From the NCBI GenBank assembly GCA_012274445.1, contig JAAROD010000054.1:248001-312000 (forward strand): 64,000 bases of DNA. Reading direction: 5' to 3'. The translations under genes were made by a program, and so were the position numbers. Numbering within the stretch: the stretch's first letter is position 1; each line of letters starts with the position of its first letter. Source of the DNA: Sclerotiophoma versabilis. Taxonomy: Eukaryota; Ascomycota; Dothideomycetes; Pleosporales; Didymellaceae. Shown here in pieces: positions 32,688 through 43,795 of the stretch. The notes under the pieces were generated by a model, which worked only from the letters and a program-made list of their open reading frames with translations, had not been told where the DNA came from and did not search any database.

Positions 32688-33647
32688 GTTCTTAGCCGCA
32701 GCAGGGCAGGACAGGTCAAACAGGGGAGAGACCTGGGCGAGATCACCTGCGGGCTTGATGCCGAAGGAAGGGCTGGGGTTGCCCCACTGGACATCCTGGA
32801 GGGTGTAGTAGTAGAGGTTGACGTTGTCCCTGACCAGCTTGCAGCTGACATCTTCCCAGTAGATACGGGCGTTATCAGCGCTGGGAACAGCCTGGTTGAC
32901 GGTCTCGCCGCTAACGGGCCATCCAGTCTCGGTAACCCAGACGGGCTTGCCCTGGGTGGCAGCAGCAGTCTTGTTGTAGGCGTCAAAGAAAAGGTCACCA
33001 CCGTTGCCAATGCTGTTGGCAAAGGTGCTCTGGAAGTAGGGGTACGCATCCATGCCGACCCAGTCAAGGTTGTCAATGACAGCTTTGTTGCTGGCGTTGA
33101 CGTAGACCTGCCATGTGTCGACGTGACCAAGCTTAGCACCAGCCAGGGGGGTTCCGGCGATAGCATCGCGAGTCTGCTTGATGTAGTTGACAAGAACGTC
33201 GGGACCAGCGCCGGGATTGCCTCCAGCGCCGTCTGGAGAGATGCGGTAGAGATCCTCAGAGCCAACGGAGATACCAACAACCAAGTCAGTAAAAGCAGTA
33301 CCGTGCTGGGCGATGGCCGCCTTCAGCGCGGCGATCTCGTTGTTGAAAGACTCCTGGCCAGCGGAAGCCCACAGTCCGAGAAGGAGGGTGGTCTTGGTGT
33401 TGATAGCGGCCTGGATTGCCTCAATGACGGTGTTCTGGGTTCCGTGCTGGATCATGGTGTAGAGACGAGCGCTTGTCCAGCCGTCGGTACCGGGTAGGTT
33501 CTTTGCGGCGTTGAACTCATACTGGAAGTCTACAAGAGTTTTCGCGGCGTCGTTGTTAAACTGGGCGCCGTAGTTGAAACCCTTGATGGCTGCGTTGGCA
33601 GTGGACAGAAGGGCCGCCGAAGCGACGACGGAAGATGTGAAGCGCAT
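32688..33647 (-). CDS. GH17 glucan endo-1,3-beta-glucosidase-like cell-wall enzyme (3' end open)
   Basis: First exon of 320 codons from the ATG at 33647. A signal peptide (MRFTSSVVASAALLSTANA) leads into IKGFNYGAQF. Family 17 residues are visible: proton donor E131 in GISVGSEDLYR and nucleophile E240 in VWVTETGWPVSG, plus WVGMDAYPYFQ. The mature chain ends near PLFDLSCPAAAKN, close to the usual 300-315 residue length of Bgl2/Scw-type wall glucanases. A GTAAGT donor follows at 32687 and the frame has no immediate stop, so a short last exon, or a fusion to the But2 sequence downstream, must exist. No acceptor in the right phase for a clean But2 fusion was found. Likely acts on beta-1,3-glucan in the cell wall. 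Confidence 0.88.
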
Positions 33648-35052
33648 TATAATGGTAGAGAATAAGGTCCAAAGACTGATGATATAATAAAATAAGTACA
33701 GAAGAAGCAAACCAAGAAGGTATAAGGGATTCTGGTTGATAGGTACAGGGTAAAGGTGCGAGGAATGGATTAAGTAAATACTCGATCAGTCCATGACGCT
33801 TGACCTCAGTGACGGCAAGGGTCATGCAAAGCTAATTGCTCATTAGGAAAGAAGCACTTGTGGATCGGCAGGGCAAGTGCCTCCACATCTCCCGTGCTTT
33901 CCTCATCTGGCCAGGCCACACGGACAATGTGAACAGGACTTCTGGATTTTGAAAGAGCGACAACAGAGGGTCCATTCACCATGTAGTCTTGTGCTTGGTG
34001 TACAAGCCTTGAGTTCTTCTTGTAATGAACATTTTCATGCTGCTACAGGGACAAGCTCTTGAACACGATGAGCTTCTCTTTTTGGCCCGGCTTGGCCCGC
34101 CATTGGCCGCTGTGGAGAACCAATTCTCAACGGTTCTAGAAGGCGACGTCAGGTTCTCGTGTTGGCGCCGTACCTGGTATGCTCGTTTAAAAATAGCTCA
34201 CATTTCCGACGACGAGATTGGCATCTGAGGATCAGGTCCATAAACAATTTGTCGCGGTCCTTGAATGTGCAGAGCACTGGTTTTGTGCGTCCATCTCCGT
34301 TGTGCGTTTCGCAAAAGAGAGGAGCGCATCGCACAACTTCCGTGGAACAAGTTCGTCAGTCTTGACAAATGTCTCCACCACTGGGGTCGCCGAAGTATCG
34401 CCCCAGAAAAGCTCAACGTGGGCCGAATGAGATCACAGAAAAGTCAAGACTAGAAGCAAGCCTCGCGTGAATCCGGGGTGTGACGCGTGTGATATACGAA
34501 AAAGGATACTACTACATGCAAGGCTTCTACAATAACATCGTGAAGGAGCAGGCTTCGTGAGTGTTTGTAAGCATGAGGATCGCGAGAATGAGGCTCAGCG
34601 CAGCACAAGACTGCTCGCCGCCGTTGGTGCCAGGAATGGGGCTGCTCGGAATGATGACGCGGATAGCGCATTGGTTCAACACCGGTCTGAACTCAGGAGA
34701 AGCGGTTCATGCGCCAGGCATTGGGCCGGTGTGGCAGTGCATCGCACTGACGTGGGTTGGTAGCGCTAGGCACCGAGAGACAGGAAAGAACGTGCTCGAT
34801 AACATCGTGGTCAGTAAGGTCTAGACGACTACGAAGGAGTTGTGGTTCGACTTGCGTTCTGCAGCACCTGGGCAGGGTCTGCAATGCCGAAAATGCACAT
34901 CAAGTCTAGTCCACATTAGGATGCCACGATATAATTTCTGTTTGCTTGCGACACCACGACGTATCTGCCTCAGTTTACTGCGAATATCTTCAGGTGCAGG
35001 TGATGGGATAATATAATAGCCCTGCAGAAATAAAGTTGTAAACAGACTCAAT
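33648..35052. other. Divergence/3' intergenic stretch
   Basis: 1.4 kb holding the GH17 promoter (AT-rich right after the start) and the 3' region of the ester hydrolase gene. Several small frames of 60-90 codons on both strands overlap; none has a motif. Confidence 0.45.
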
Positions 35053-35964
35053 TTACGGTCTGTCGATACGGTACAGAACCTCCGCGACATTGAACCATGC
35101 CTCATATTGTACCTCCTCAGGCGTAGTATCGCAGTGGTAATGCCCTCCCTCACCATGATCAGAAAAGCAATGTGTATGCTCAATCCTCAGATCCAGCCCT
35201 GGGTCATACGAGTGCAGCACGCTCAAACACACCAATTGGGCTTCCATTTCATAGAATCTCAACCACCCCTGCTTCTGCTCATCGGTGATGAGAGGGATAC
35301 GCGAGAAGTCGGGCATGACATGCAGCTTCGCCTTGCCTTTCGAGATGACAAAAACACCCCCAAGAGAAACAGTTCGCGTGCCGTATGCATCTTGCACTGC
35401 CTTGCGGATCGCTTCGGTGAAGTTGAGAGTGCCGGTTCGCGAGGACGCTGTGATGTGCAGCACATCACCCGGCAATCCTGCACTTCCAAAGAGATTCGCC
35501 ATCAGCGCGCAATCGTGAGATGGCAGTTTTGCACAAAGTGCACTCCCATCATCCTCAACCTTTGCAAAATGCGTCTCATTCAAAACCTCCCCGCTGTCCC
35601 ATCGCAGATTCGGCATCAGCTCTGAGTTCATCCCCACAACGTGGAACGGCCCTGCTGCAGCTCCCAGAAGAGCGCCTTGCTCTTCGGGCATTTCCATGAG
35701 CTTTGCTATATCGAGCAAATTGTATTTCTTGGTGAAATCTGGTGTAGGTGCAAGATTGGGTTGTCCGCCTACGTCGGCGATGCGAGGAGACCCGCAGAGA
35801 CCAGCGAAAGCCAGGTTGCAGGGCGCTTGCCGAAGATCTGGGCATTGCTCGACTGAAACTGAGGCTGATCTGAAGTTTTGTGCCAGTCCGTCCTTGATAG
35901 CATCGGAGAGCTCTTGGAGAGGTGGGGGTTGGAGGTCGACTCTCTGAACGGGCAATTCTGGCAT
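35053..35964 (-). CDS. C11orf54/PTD012-type ester hydrolase (DUF1907)
   Basis: Single exon, 303 residues, ATG at 35964. It matches the DUF1907 family throughout: APCNLAFAGLCGSPRIADVGG near residues 48-67, and GAAAGPFHVVGMNSELMPN near 101-119. The histidine cluster HTHCFSDHGEGGHYH at 263-277 provides the zinc ligands known from the human protein, whose crystal structure shows ester hydrolase activity on model substrates. Length equals that of the family (about 315). Natural substrate unknown. Stand-alone gene, no linked partner. Confidence 0.9.
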   Translation of the reverse strand: MPELPVQRVDLQPPPLQELSDAIKDGLAQNFRSASVSVEQCPDLRQAPCNLAFAGLCGSPRIADVGGQPNLAPTPDFTKKYNLLDIAKLMEMPEEQGALLGAAAGPFHVVGMNSELMPNLRWDSGEVLNETHFAKVEDDGSALCAKLPSHDCALMANLFGSAGLPGDVLHITASSRTGTLNFTEAIRKAVQDAYGTRTVSLGGVFVISKGKAKLHVMPDFSRIPLITDEQKQGWLRFYEMEAQLVCLSVLHSYDPGLDLRIEHTHCFSDHGEGGHYHCDTTPEEVQYEAWFNVAEVLYRIDRP

Positions 35965-37052
35965 AATGATTACTCTGATACGGGATATAGGAGTGTAAAG
36001 CCGATATTAATAATTTATCGCTACAACTGATTTTGCTTCGATGTTTGTACACGTAACGAGACTTTGCTGAGAAGAGAAAGTGTATCAGGCAGATGGGGTA
36101 CCTTCGGCGTTACTTCCGAGATTCCAGCTGAACACCAACAGCGAAGCGCCTCCATAGATGGTTTGGATCCTGGACATGTAAATAGATAGAGAACATATTA
36201 CAAAGTCTAGATATGGTTGTATTGTGGACATTTGAAGCGTCCACTCTCGAGTGCAACAAGATATTGCTAATAGCAAGACATACGATATAACTAGATGTAG
36301 CATCGGCCTTTAAGTCCCTTTAATTGCTCTATACGTCAGAAGAGATGTATGTGTTTCCCATTGTGAAATAAGAGAACGTACATCCTGTATCGTTCAGGTT
36401 TCATGTCCGGATCCTATCCAAACTAGCAGTCAGCACCATTGCCTATAGCGAGATAATCAGCATATTTTCATTTCTGTGATCTGCATTTTGATATCGGTCT
36501 TCCCGAAGCGCCTCACTGTGGCGCTTTGCGGATCTACACTAAAGGACTGCATGGGCGTTAACGCAGGGCTCAAGTAGCTAGTATGCATGTATCTTGTCAA
36601 CGACGTATGTGGAGACGTCAAACAAGGACTTTGAGTTTGAGAATTGGCTAAAAGCCAGCGCAGTTTTAAACAGTGTCTCTAGTTGTCATTGAGCCGAATG
36701 ATGACTAGTCAGGACTTACTGTAGATTATCCCCATGAAGTGACCTTGATCGATTCTTTGTTGTTTTATTTTGATTCTTATACGCAATTGAGCACGTTATT
36801 GTCGCGGCGATTGCATGTCGATTGACCAAGTTCCAAAGTCTTGAAGCTCCACCGGAATCGAAATCGATGGGCGGGGCAATTGCCGTACCGTTTGGGAAGC
36901 ACGCAACAATATCCAATACAACAAGACATTCCATTCATCAAACCATGTCAAGAAATCTGCAAAAAATACGCCAACGCTATGCACATCTTCCCGAACCAAA
37001 ATAAAACCAGACCACCTGCCCTCACCCCCTGTTCTCACACCGGCTTCGTCAT
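35965..37052. other. Intergenic, no gene seen
   Basis: 1.1 kb of AT-rich sequence containing the ester hydrolase promoter and the RPC2 3' flank. Only short frames of 60-80 codons. Confidence 0.5.
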
Positions 37053-40000
37053 CTAGTCCATTTGCCTAGGGAACTCATCCTCCAATCCAATCGTAACCTT
37101 CACGTTCATACTGCCCAGCTCCTGAATAAGCAGCTTAGCTGCATAAGGCATCGTGATACGTCTGACCGCCTTCTCGCTCTCGCAGAGCTTGCAGTAGCCG
37201 GAGTAACCCATCTGGCCACCTGCAGAGTACGTTAGCAAACGTATAGTCATGATATCGGGGATTACGCTCACATTTCTCACAAACATCGACATCATGCGCA
37301 TCCGAACTGATCATCAGACGCTCAAGCAGCAGTTGAGAAGCGCCATAAGCAATAAGACAATCGCGCTCCATCTCTCCAAGACGCAGACCACCAGACCTTG
37401 CTCGACCCTCTGTCGGCTGTCGCGTCAAGATGGCGCGCGGACCTCTCGCACGAGAATGCATCTTATCCTGGACCATATGCTTGAGTTTCTGATAATAGAT
37501 CGGGCCAAAGAAGGTGTAGAACTGATGCGCCTCTCCGGTAATGCCGGACGTGAGATAATCCTTTCCAGTGTACGAGAACCCATTCTTGACAAGGATTTCA
37601 GACATGTCTTCAACCTTCGACCCGCCAAATGCAGTTCCGTACTCGAGCGTACCGTTCAGCACGCCGGCCTTGCCGGAGAGCAGTTCCATCATCTTGCCGA
37701 CTGTCATTCGCGATGGAAAACCGTGGGGGTTCATGATGATGTCAGGGCAGATACCGTAGTCGTTGAAGGGCATGTCTTCTTGCTGGACAATCAGACCTGT
37801 AGTACCTTTCTGCCCGTGGCGGGAGGAAAATTTGTCGCCCAGCTCTGGTCGTCTCGTCTGCCGAAACAGTAATTTGATCAGCGTGGTCCCTGCCTCGTTC
37901 TCGGTGATGCACGCCTTATCGATGTAGGAGCAGTCGGGAAGCTTATATCGCTCAGGCTTATCTTTGTATTGGTTTGAGGCCGGACCGGCGGTATCAGCGG
38001 GCAGGCTCTTAAGCAGGTAAGCATCGCCGGCTTCGAGACGGGCGCCAACCTGAGCGATGCCGTCAGCGCCAATAGCTTGGTGTTCTTGCTTATTTGGATC
38101 AAGAGCGGCGGCGTTGATGCGGTCGGATGTGCCGTTGGCGTAGGTTTTGAGGGCTGTGACGTGCTTCTTCATGACTTGGCAGCGGCCGAAGCCACGGTCG
38201 CAGGAGGCTTTGTTGAGGATCAGAGCATCTTCGATATCATATCCGGAATAGGACATGACAGCGACTGTGGCATTCTGACCGGCGGGGAGCTTATCGTATT
38301 TTGTGAGTTCGATGGTTCGGGTCTTGACCATTGGTTGTTGTGGGTAGACCATAAGGTAAAGGAGTGTATCTATCCTATTGAATTGGTTGTAAGCAATGGC
38401 GCCAATGGCTTGTTTACCCATGGCGCATTGATAGGTGTTACGGGGCGATTGGTTGTGATGTGGGTAGGGAATGAGACCAGCAACAGCACCCAGAATGGTG
38501 AAGGGTTCGATCTCGAGATGTGTGGTGTGTTGGTTGATATCCTTTTCGGACAACGCAATATTTGTGTCGTTCTCCTCGTTGGTATCCAGGTACTCGACAA
38601 GACCTTTTGTCAGGAAGTCCTCGAACTCCACAGTGCCCTTCCGCAGAGCCTTGAGGTATCGTGATGTGACCTTGGAGCGCTCGTTCTCCACAATGATCAT
38701 TGGTCGACAGATACGACCTTCATCTGTTGCGATGTGGACTTCGCAATGATCGTGGTCAATGTGAATGCTGGTGAACTCCGAGATACGACCCATTCTCCTA
38801 AGCTTCCGGAAGCTGTTCAGGAACCGCTTGGGCGTATCTGTGACTGCAATGGGTGTACCGTTCAAGCAAACTGAGTAGACACCTTCCGCGTGGATTTCTT
38901 CTCCAGTCTGCGAACAGATGTCTTCCGCACCCAACAGGAAAATGATTTTTCGCACTGGCCCCTCATCATCCTCGGTCGTAATATGCGTCATCAACGCCAA
39001 GTTCTTAACAAGACCGCAGGCCTCTCCCTCAGGCGTGTCAGACGTACACAGCATCCCAAACTGACTCGGCTGCAGCGCACGAGGACCAGACACCTTTCTT
39101 GTCTTTTCAAACTGCGAACTGATTCTCGTCATCATACCCAGCGCGGCAATGTAACTCAGTCGACTGAGAACGTGCGTGACACCCGCCCTCTCCATCTTGA
39201 AACGCTTCAGGCTCCAGTTTCCAGTGGCGATGGCGCGCTCAATACCCATGGTAATGTGGTTCTTGTGCACACTGAAATGCGAGAAAGCATCAAACTCTTG
39301 AGCACGATTTTGCTTCTTCAAGACTTTGTCGATGCTGAGCTTGAAGTCGTGGTTGAAGCGCTTGAAATGGTCTTCGAAGAGGAGAGACAGCATCTGCCCG
39401 GACAATTCAAGGCGCTTGTTTCCGACATAATCACGGTCGTCAACGAGCTTGGGGTCCTGCATAGCCATGAGCACTCTGCGTGCCATTAAAGCAACATACA
39501 AGGCTTTTGGTCGGTAATTAGTGCCAACGACGGGAACGTGCGGAAGGATAACATTGGACAAGCATTCGATGGCCTCGAGGTGGTAGTTTCGTATACGTGA
39601 AGCCCCGGCTGGCTTCTTTGTCAATCGTACGCGGTGTCCGATGTACTCCAGAGCCTTCTCCTGGGTGTGAATTCCTTCTCTTGCGCAAGCCTCGAAGTTG
39701 ATAGCGAAACTATCCTGATACGCGCTGTCGTCTCCAGCAACCATGAGCAAAATTTCTTTATCCGAATGCACGCCCAACGCTTTGAGCGCAAACACAATCG
39801 GAACCTCCTCAGAAAGAGTGTTATGCCTCAGAAACATGAGCCCCTTCTTCTGGATAACATACGTCTTCGTGCGCCTTTCGTGCGTCGAACTCGTGACGCT
39901 GGCCTGCATAATACCCTTTGCGCTCTCGACAATGACACGGTTCTTGTTCAGCTGCTCCTGGACCAGAATGACCTTCTCTTGCCCACGCGTGATAAAGTAG

Positions 40001-40802
40001 CCTCCAGGATCTAGCGGACACTCCTCCATGACGGCCATCTCGCGATCGTTCTTCCCTGCCAGCACGCACTTGTTGCTCTTCAGCATGATAGGCATTCGCC
40101 CAATCTTGATGCCCGTGCGCTTGACCTTCGCATTGCCTCTTGTGTACACGATATCCACGACGATGGGCGCGGCATATGTCATATCTCTCAACCGGCATTC
40201 GTTAGGCGTGATGGTACTGCGATGGTGTTCGAGGTCATCTTCTTCCTGCCTGTTGGGCGACAGAACACGGATGTCGGTGTACTCGAGGAGGAACTTGGGA
40301 TCGAAGTCGCTGCGCACAAAGCGGTTGGCTTTGATGATCTTCTTAAGCTCGACATCAACAAAGTGGTTGTACGAGTCGACGTGCTGCTTGACCAGACCCT
40401 TGACCTTGAGGAAGGCGGGCAGCAGGTTCCACTTGTCGCGGGCGGTGTTGATGGGCTCATCGAGGCGCTTGCCGTAGTAGAAGGGCTCGAGGAGGGCGGC
40501 GAACTCGTCTTTGGCCTGCGTGTTGAGTGGCGCTTTGCGTTTGCGCGTTGCTTCGGCGGACATGGACGCGTTCGGGTTGAGGTCTGCGGGCGGCTGGCCT
40601 TCTGCGGCGGCGCCATCGCCGCCAACTGGTCCTCCGTTGCCTGCATCGACAGCCTGCACGCTGCCGTCTGTTGCTGGGGCTTTCGCGCGCGCTGCCCCGC
40701 GCGGGGGAGCTTTGGGCTTAACCTTGGGCGCTTCCTGTGCGCGTGTTAGGCCTGCTGGTCTTCTGCGTGCGGTAGTCCTGCTCCTACCTTCTTGCCCACC
40801 AT
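37053..40802 (-). CDS. RPC2: RNA polymerase III second-largest subunit (RPC2/RET1)
   Basis: Three exons: 40802-40788 (15 nt, encoding MVGKK), 40734-37272 and 37219-37053; 1214 residues. The first intron has a GTAGGA donor and a CCTAAC branch. Its removal gives a proper ATG, whereas the long frame alone has none at its start. Polymerase III hallmarks are KWNLLPAFLKVKGLVKQHVDSYNHFV near the N-terminus, and the shared second-subunit blocks SYSGYDIEDALILNK, GDKFSSRHGQKG and PHGFPSRMTVGKMMELL. The C-terminal zinc motif CEKC..CKLC spans intron 2. With the largest subunit it forms the active centre that makes tRNA, 5S rRNA and U6. Confidence 0.97.
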
Positions 40803-41178
40803 TTCTGTGACCGCGCAGAAAAGACCTCGGTCGAGCAAGTTGGGGGCGTCGACGAGGTAAAAAAGTCTAGCGTGCCGGTAGCTGCGAGTCAGAGCAGGGA
40901 TCGAGGTGGGGATGCATGGGCCAATCGCCATTGGAGGAAATCCGCCAGCAGCCCATCGCGACGTGAAGGTGGGTGACCACCAACATGGCTTCTCACGACA
41001 TCGACGCGTCCTAGGACGAAGCTTGAAACACACATATATAATTTCGAGTATGCTACCAAGGCCCAGCGCTTGCTACAATGCTCCCAAACGAACGACATAT
41101 GCAACAAGTCTTTTCTAGCCCAACATACACATAACATGGCAGCTAGATCGGTGTCTGGCTCTGCCTGCGTGCTCGTAA
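40803..41178. other. RPC2 promoter region
   Basis: 376 bp upstream of RPC2 (minus strand). Contains TATATA at about 41034-41040, roughly 230 bp before the start, oriented ambiguously because it is palindromic. Confidence 0.4.
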
Positions 41179-43034
41179 CTAGAAAGCAGCGCCGCCAACC
41201 TCAGTCTCACCGTTCAGATTCCTCAGCGACTGCTCTGCAAGATCGACACGAAGCTGAGCTGTCTCAGCATCCCTCTCGAGTGCATCCCACTCCCTCAGCT
41301 TTGCCCTCTTGGCATCTTCCTTCTTCTCGATCATCTCCCGCAGCTTCCTTGCCTCCTCCTCGAGCCTCAAAATTTTGCTTTTGTCGTACACTTCCGGCAC
41401 TTTCTGTCCACCAGGAATTTCTTTTGGCAGATCTGCAAGATGGTCACGGAAGCGCATAGTGCGTGGGTACGTCGTTGCCGTCGAGTTGCTGGAGCCGCGG
41501 AAGGTAGCCGAATAAGACGTTGCACCGCTGATAGAGCCGCGAGGACCAGGAGCAGGACCGTCATGGAAGCCGCCGCGGAAGCCACCGCCACCACGCGGAC
41601 CAGCACCCCAGGATCCGCGTCGTGGTGGGCCGGAGAAGTCGCGTGGCGAGTCGTAAGGGTAGCCGCCACGTCCTCCACCGCGTGGTCTCGTAGGTGCACT
41701 GAGTGCAGGATTGTTTCCTCGAGGGCCAGTTGGAGGCGCGGTCGATGCTAGACTTGCGGGTCCGGCAGGGGGCGAGATGGCTGGCGAAGGGTAGCTACGG
41801 CTCGATGGTCCTGTTGGCGGTGCCCTCGAGAATTCGCCTTCGCCATTGCGGCGGGCAGACGAAGGGCCAGTGGGTGGTGCAAACTCCCTATCTCTGTCGC
41901 CCCGTGGTCCTCTTGGAGGGCTGGCATCCCTTCTCCGTGGTGGACTCCTGTCTCGAAGCGGGCTGGCATCTCTGCGCCGAGGAGGTGATCGCTCCCTCTC
42001 ACGCTCGCGGAAGACTTCGCGAGGAGCTCTGCTGGTCTCGCGTTCGCGGTATGGCGATCTAGGGACGGACACAGGCTCTCTGGCCAGTCTATCATCTACA
42101 AGAGCAGCTCTGCTGGGGTGCACGGTAGGGCGAGGAGAGGATCTTCGTGAGGTCGCAGCAGACTGAATACCAGAAGCCTCATTGGAGGTAAAGGCAGGTC
42201 TAGCTGACGGCGACCTGCGGCTGCGCCATGTGTCTGCTGTGTAGGGGTCGGTGCGTTCGCGCCTGGGCGAGGGCGAGCGGCGTCGATAGTCGCGGTTGTC
42301 GCGGGGAGGAGGTGAGATTCGTCGTGGGCTGCCCTGGTTAGCATGGTCTGGGGCGCGTTCGTACTGATTTGCATGCCTGCTAATGCGCGAGCGCGGCTCA
42401 TCATATCGACTCGGCCGCACCGGCGAACGCATACCCCGGCTCCTGGCTGGTGAGGCTTCGCGTGGCCTGGGCGGTGGTGACCTGTCGCGCGGTCGCGGCG
42501 AGCGAGTATACGAGTCGTAACCATCCCTCCTCGGCGACCGAGCGCGATCGCTCCTGTAGTCGTCCCGTCGAGGGGAGAAGGTACGACGGGGCGGCGAGCG
42601 CGGTCTTGCCCTCCAATTATCGTCTCGACGCGGACTGCGTGATCGTCTCCTGAACGCTGGCGAACGGCTCCTAGGCCGCGATGGGCGGATGTTGCCTCCA
42701 GGGGTATACGTGTCGGCGGACGCCAGGCCACGGCGGGGTGGTGAGCCTCGTCGTAGAGGAGGGGGAGAGCTGCGTCGTAGTGGAGGAGGAGAGCTGCGTC
42801 GCGGCGGTGATCGAACTGCGCGGTAACTGTCCACGCGAGGAGAACGGCTTCGGGGACGGGGTGACCGTGGGCGGTACGTATTTGAATATCTGTCGTCTCT
42901 GGGTCAAGTGTCAGCGGCTGTGTCAAACGTGCATGGTGCGTGCACTGTATAGCTGGCATGCTAAGTTGGCGCGCATACGGTGGTGTCGGCTTGACAAACC
43001 TTCGATCCCGGTCTCGCTCGCGGTCCCGCTCCAT
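41179..43034 (-). CDS. SR/RD-rich protein with C-terminal coiled coil
   Basis: Two exons, 43034-43000 and 42898-41179, encode 584 residues; the 101-nt intron has a GTTTGT donor and splices MERDRERDRDRR to DDRYSNTYRPRSPRPRS. Residues 1-300 are dense in RS, SPRR and RDR repeats typical of splicing-related proteins. Proline-rich repeats (APPTGPS, SPPAGP, APPTGP) follow, then an RGG/glycine-rich segment (RGGGRGGYPY, GPRGGGGFRGG). Last comes a short conserved-looking tail from MRFRDHLADLPKEIPGGQKVPEVYDKSK into a charged coiled coil. There is no RNA recognition motif. A role in mRNA processing is inference from composition; the gene lies next to SF3b subunit 2 on the same strand. Confidence 0.75.
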
Positions 43035-43795
43035 TGCTGTGATGTGAGTTAAGAGCTTATTGGTCCTGCAACCTTCAATAGACAGCGAATGTAGTGTTGC
43101 TGCTGTGTATAGCTTCGTGGAGTAAGCGTTGTGGTGGCTGGTGTCTCCAGCCGGTCGAGTAGTGTGCAATGAAAGTTGAAAGTTCGAGCCAAGCCTTTAC
43201 AACCCTGCGTCACGTGTATGCAAGCCCAACACACGCGTTGAGCATCACCATCGGCGGCGGTAATAATTATTCTGAGCGTCGTCCTAGAAATTTGATCGCC
43301 GTTTGGTTTCTTCGCTGCATTGGTTATCAGTAGTTGCGGTATTAAGGCTCGAATCAGAGGCCGACGGTGCATGGCCTTCTTCCTTCTTCCTCCGTGGCCA
43401 GTATTCTTTACCTGTGGCTTCCAAGCCAAATCACCCGAGTCTTGGACGCCCCAGGGAAGTCTCTGATTGTACTTCTTGACGCTGCCGGGCAAGGTGTGCA
43501 ATCTCAGAATAGAGCGCCATGTTCGTTGCAATGCTGATCCTCTTGACCTTGTCCTTCTGTTTGATACATCTTTATTACTGTAAGCTTCGTCTTGTCTTGT
43601 CCAGCACGAATAACCGGAAGTTCTTGAGCATCATTCTGTTCATTTTGCGCGATCTCGATGGTCGCCGCATGTAACGCCGTATCCCAATGCTGGCTACGAT
43701 TCTTCAAAATCCTTGGATATCCATAACGCCGGCTCGATTCGAGCTGCCCAATCGTCAAGCCACACGTCTTTTGTACAAAAACCCACCTCTTTCAT
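43035..43795. other. Intergenic, SR gene promoter / CUS1 3' flank
   Basis: 761 bp. A 160-codon frame on the minus strand (43049-43531) begins without an ATG and contains RLHTLPGSVKKYNQRLPWGVQ, which looks protein-like but I could not tie to any family or build a start. Confidence 0.4.

Noticed and set aside
43049..43531. 160-codon open frame containing LPGSVKKYNQRLPWGVQ
   Set aside because: It looks partly protein-like but lacks an ATG and any splice model that gives one, and lies in the promoter of the SR gene. Left as unannotated.
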